Source: an uncultured Desulfobulbaceae bacterium
GTDB lineage: Bacteria; Desulfobacterota; Desulfobulbia; Desulfobulbales; BM004
Direction of reading: 5' to 3'
Assembly (NCBI GenBank): GCA_947258675.1
Contig: CAMYJP010000130.1
Coordinates: forward strand, 1 to 6,731
Length of the DNA stretch: 6,731 nt
Below, one piece after another: positions 5,560 to 6,731 of this stretch. Position 1 is the first letter of the stretch. Each line of letters starts with the position of its first letter. The translations under genes were made by a program, and so were the position numbers. Under the pieces are notes generated by a model. That model was not told where the DNA came from and searched no databases. It saw only the letters and a list, made by a program, of their open reading frames with translations.

Positions 5560-6731
5560 GGTCTGATCTGACTTGAGAACTGCCAGGAATGCTTTCTGTG
5601 GTATATCCACATTGCCGACAGTCTTCATTCGTTTTTTGCCGGCTTTCTGTTTTTCGAGCAGTTTTCTTTTCCTGGTAATATCACCTCCGTAACATTTTGC
5701 TGTAACATCTTTGCGAAGAGCTGAAATATTCGTTCTTGCGATAATTGTCGAACCAATTGCTGCCTGAATCGCAATTTTGTACATTTGCCGAGGAATTTCC
5801 GTCTTTAAACGCTCACAGGCATTAAGACCCCTTTCTCTTGCTTTACTTTTATGAACAAGTTGAGACAGTGCGTCGACTTGTTCACCATTTACCAGGATGT
5901 CTAATTTTACAAGGTCGCTTTCTCGGTAATCGGCCAACTCATAGTCAAATGATCCATATCCCTGGGTAATGGATTTAAGTTTATCATAGAAATCATATAT
6001 TACTTCCGCTAGCGGCAAATCACAGGAAAACTCAATTCTGCCGGGGGTGGGGTAATAATGCGCACAAGGTCATTAAAACGCCCATATAACGATCAGGGAT
6101 CAGGATAGTGGCTTTTATATATGGTTCTTCAATTCTGACCGTATTTGCAGGGTCTGGAAAGTAAGCGGGATTATCAACTTCTTGCACCGTGCCATCATGG
6201 AGATAAAATTGATATTGGACTGTTGGCACAGTGAGGATGAGCGATAGACCGAACTCCCGTTCCAATCTCTCCTGTACTACCTCCAGATGCAATAAGCCGA
6301 GAAAACCACAACGGAAGCCAAATCCTAAAGCAGTGGAAGAGTCTTTGTGAAAGGTAAGTGCTGCATCATTGAGTTTGAGCTTTTCCATTGCCGATGCAAG
6401 GTCTTCATAATCTTCAGTGGAGATTGGATAAAGTGAGGAGAAAACTACCTGTTTAATTTCTTTAAATCCTGGTAACGGCTTAGGGCATGGTTTGTCCTTA
6501 TGTGTAATAGTATCTCCAGGTTTAGTGTCTGCAACAGTTTTAATACCGGCGATGATGTATCCTACTTGTCCTGCTGATAACTGCTTTTGCGGTGTGTTTG
6601 TCAGTCTGAATAGTCCCACCTCATCAACTTTATGAGTTGAGCCGTTATGCATGAATTGTATGATATCACCAGATTTTACCGTACCTTCAAAAATGCGGCA
6701 GGAAATTATGGTGCCGCGGAATGAGTCATAT
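5557..6731 (-). pseudogene. lepA: lepA (elongation factor 4), 5'-partial with an internal deletion and frameshift
   Basis: LepA/EF-4 is a ribosome-binding translational GTPase. The window holds roughly its last two thirds; the GTPase domain lies beyond the right edge. From the edge inwards are domain II (YDSFRGT onward), domain III (FRCGFLGLLHLEVVQERLER) and the start of domain V (EEPYIKATILIPDRYMG...MTLC). Reading then shifts frame after the Cys codon (6064-6062) and meets TGA at 6034-6032. The rest resumes in another frame at about 6060 as [10 protein letters not shown], then [17 protein letters not shown] and a complete C-terminal domain ending [15 protein letters not shown]. About nine residues expected between them (the conserved QxxRGxQ stretch) are missing, so this looks like a deletion of about 26 bases. 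Both sides are otherwise well conserved, so the lesion is either recent or an assembly error. No good restart exists for the C-terminal part. Confidence 0.88.

Noticed and set aside
5557..6018. The C-terminal lepA piece as an independent gene
   Set aside because: It begins at a TTG inside a conserved LepA strand with no restart site. It is the back end of a broken lepA.
1..6731. CRISPR arrays, tRNA or rRNA genes, insertion sequences, defence genes
   Set aside because: No regularly spaced repeats, tRNA-like folds, transposase or integrase motifs, or terminal inverted repeats with target duplications were seen.

Overview
The window is AT-rich bacterial chromosomal DNA carrying mostly housekeeping genes. 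Several traits point to a Desulfobacterota (former Deltaproteobacteria) host, most likely in or near the Desulfobacterales. These are the long form of HisG, a separate HisI overlapping it, a small two-CW cysteine protein, and AT-rich intergenic DNA with good sigma70-type promoters. The placement is inferred from gene content and protein style and was not tested by a search.

Layout, left to right. At 1-72 (minus) is the first part of a gene that looks like a thioredoxin-fold protein. At 298-360 (plus) is a 20-codon reading frame with an ideal ribosome binding site, running antisense into the end of the next gene. At 334-786 (minus) is a SlyD-type FKBP peptidyl-prolyl isomerase with its own promoter. 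A 471-base AT-rich, A-tract-rich divergent region ends in a strong promoter (TTGACA-N17-TAATCT, 1117-1145). That promoter drives hisI (core 1420-1797) and hisG (1794-2666), which overlap by ATGA, and probably engB (2792-3373). A two-CW cysteine-rich small protein follows (3491-3736). The plus-strand block stops at a strong bidirectional terminator (3773-3821). The convergent hydantoinase B/oxoprolinase gene (3794-5386, minus) finishes inside that terminator. Upstream of it, also on the minus strand, lies lepA (EF-4), entering from beyond the right edge and visibly broken.

Working together: HisG makes phosphoribosyl-ATP and HisI opens the ring of phosphoribosyl-AMP, the first and third reactions of histidine synthesis. 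EngB, LepA and SlyD serve ribosome assembly, translation and protein folding. HyuB stands without its usual HyuA partner in view.

The main oddities are these. (1) lepA shows a small deletion with frameshift in domain V, so it is either a pseudogene or an assembly error. (2) An in-frame cysteine-rich segment (C-x13-C-x6-C-x5-C) lies directly upstream of hisI with no stop between. (3) The terminator hairpin encodes the last residues of HyuB. (4) hyuB has a near-ideal -10 box so close to its start that the mRNA would be almost leaderless. I do not see a clearly new multi-gene system. The cysteine-rich HisI leader is the best candidate for something undescribed.
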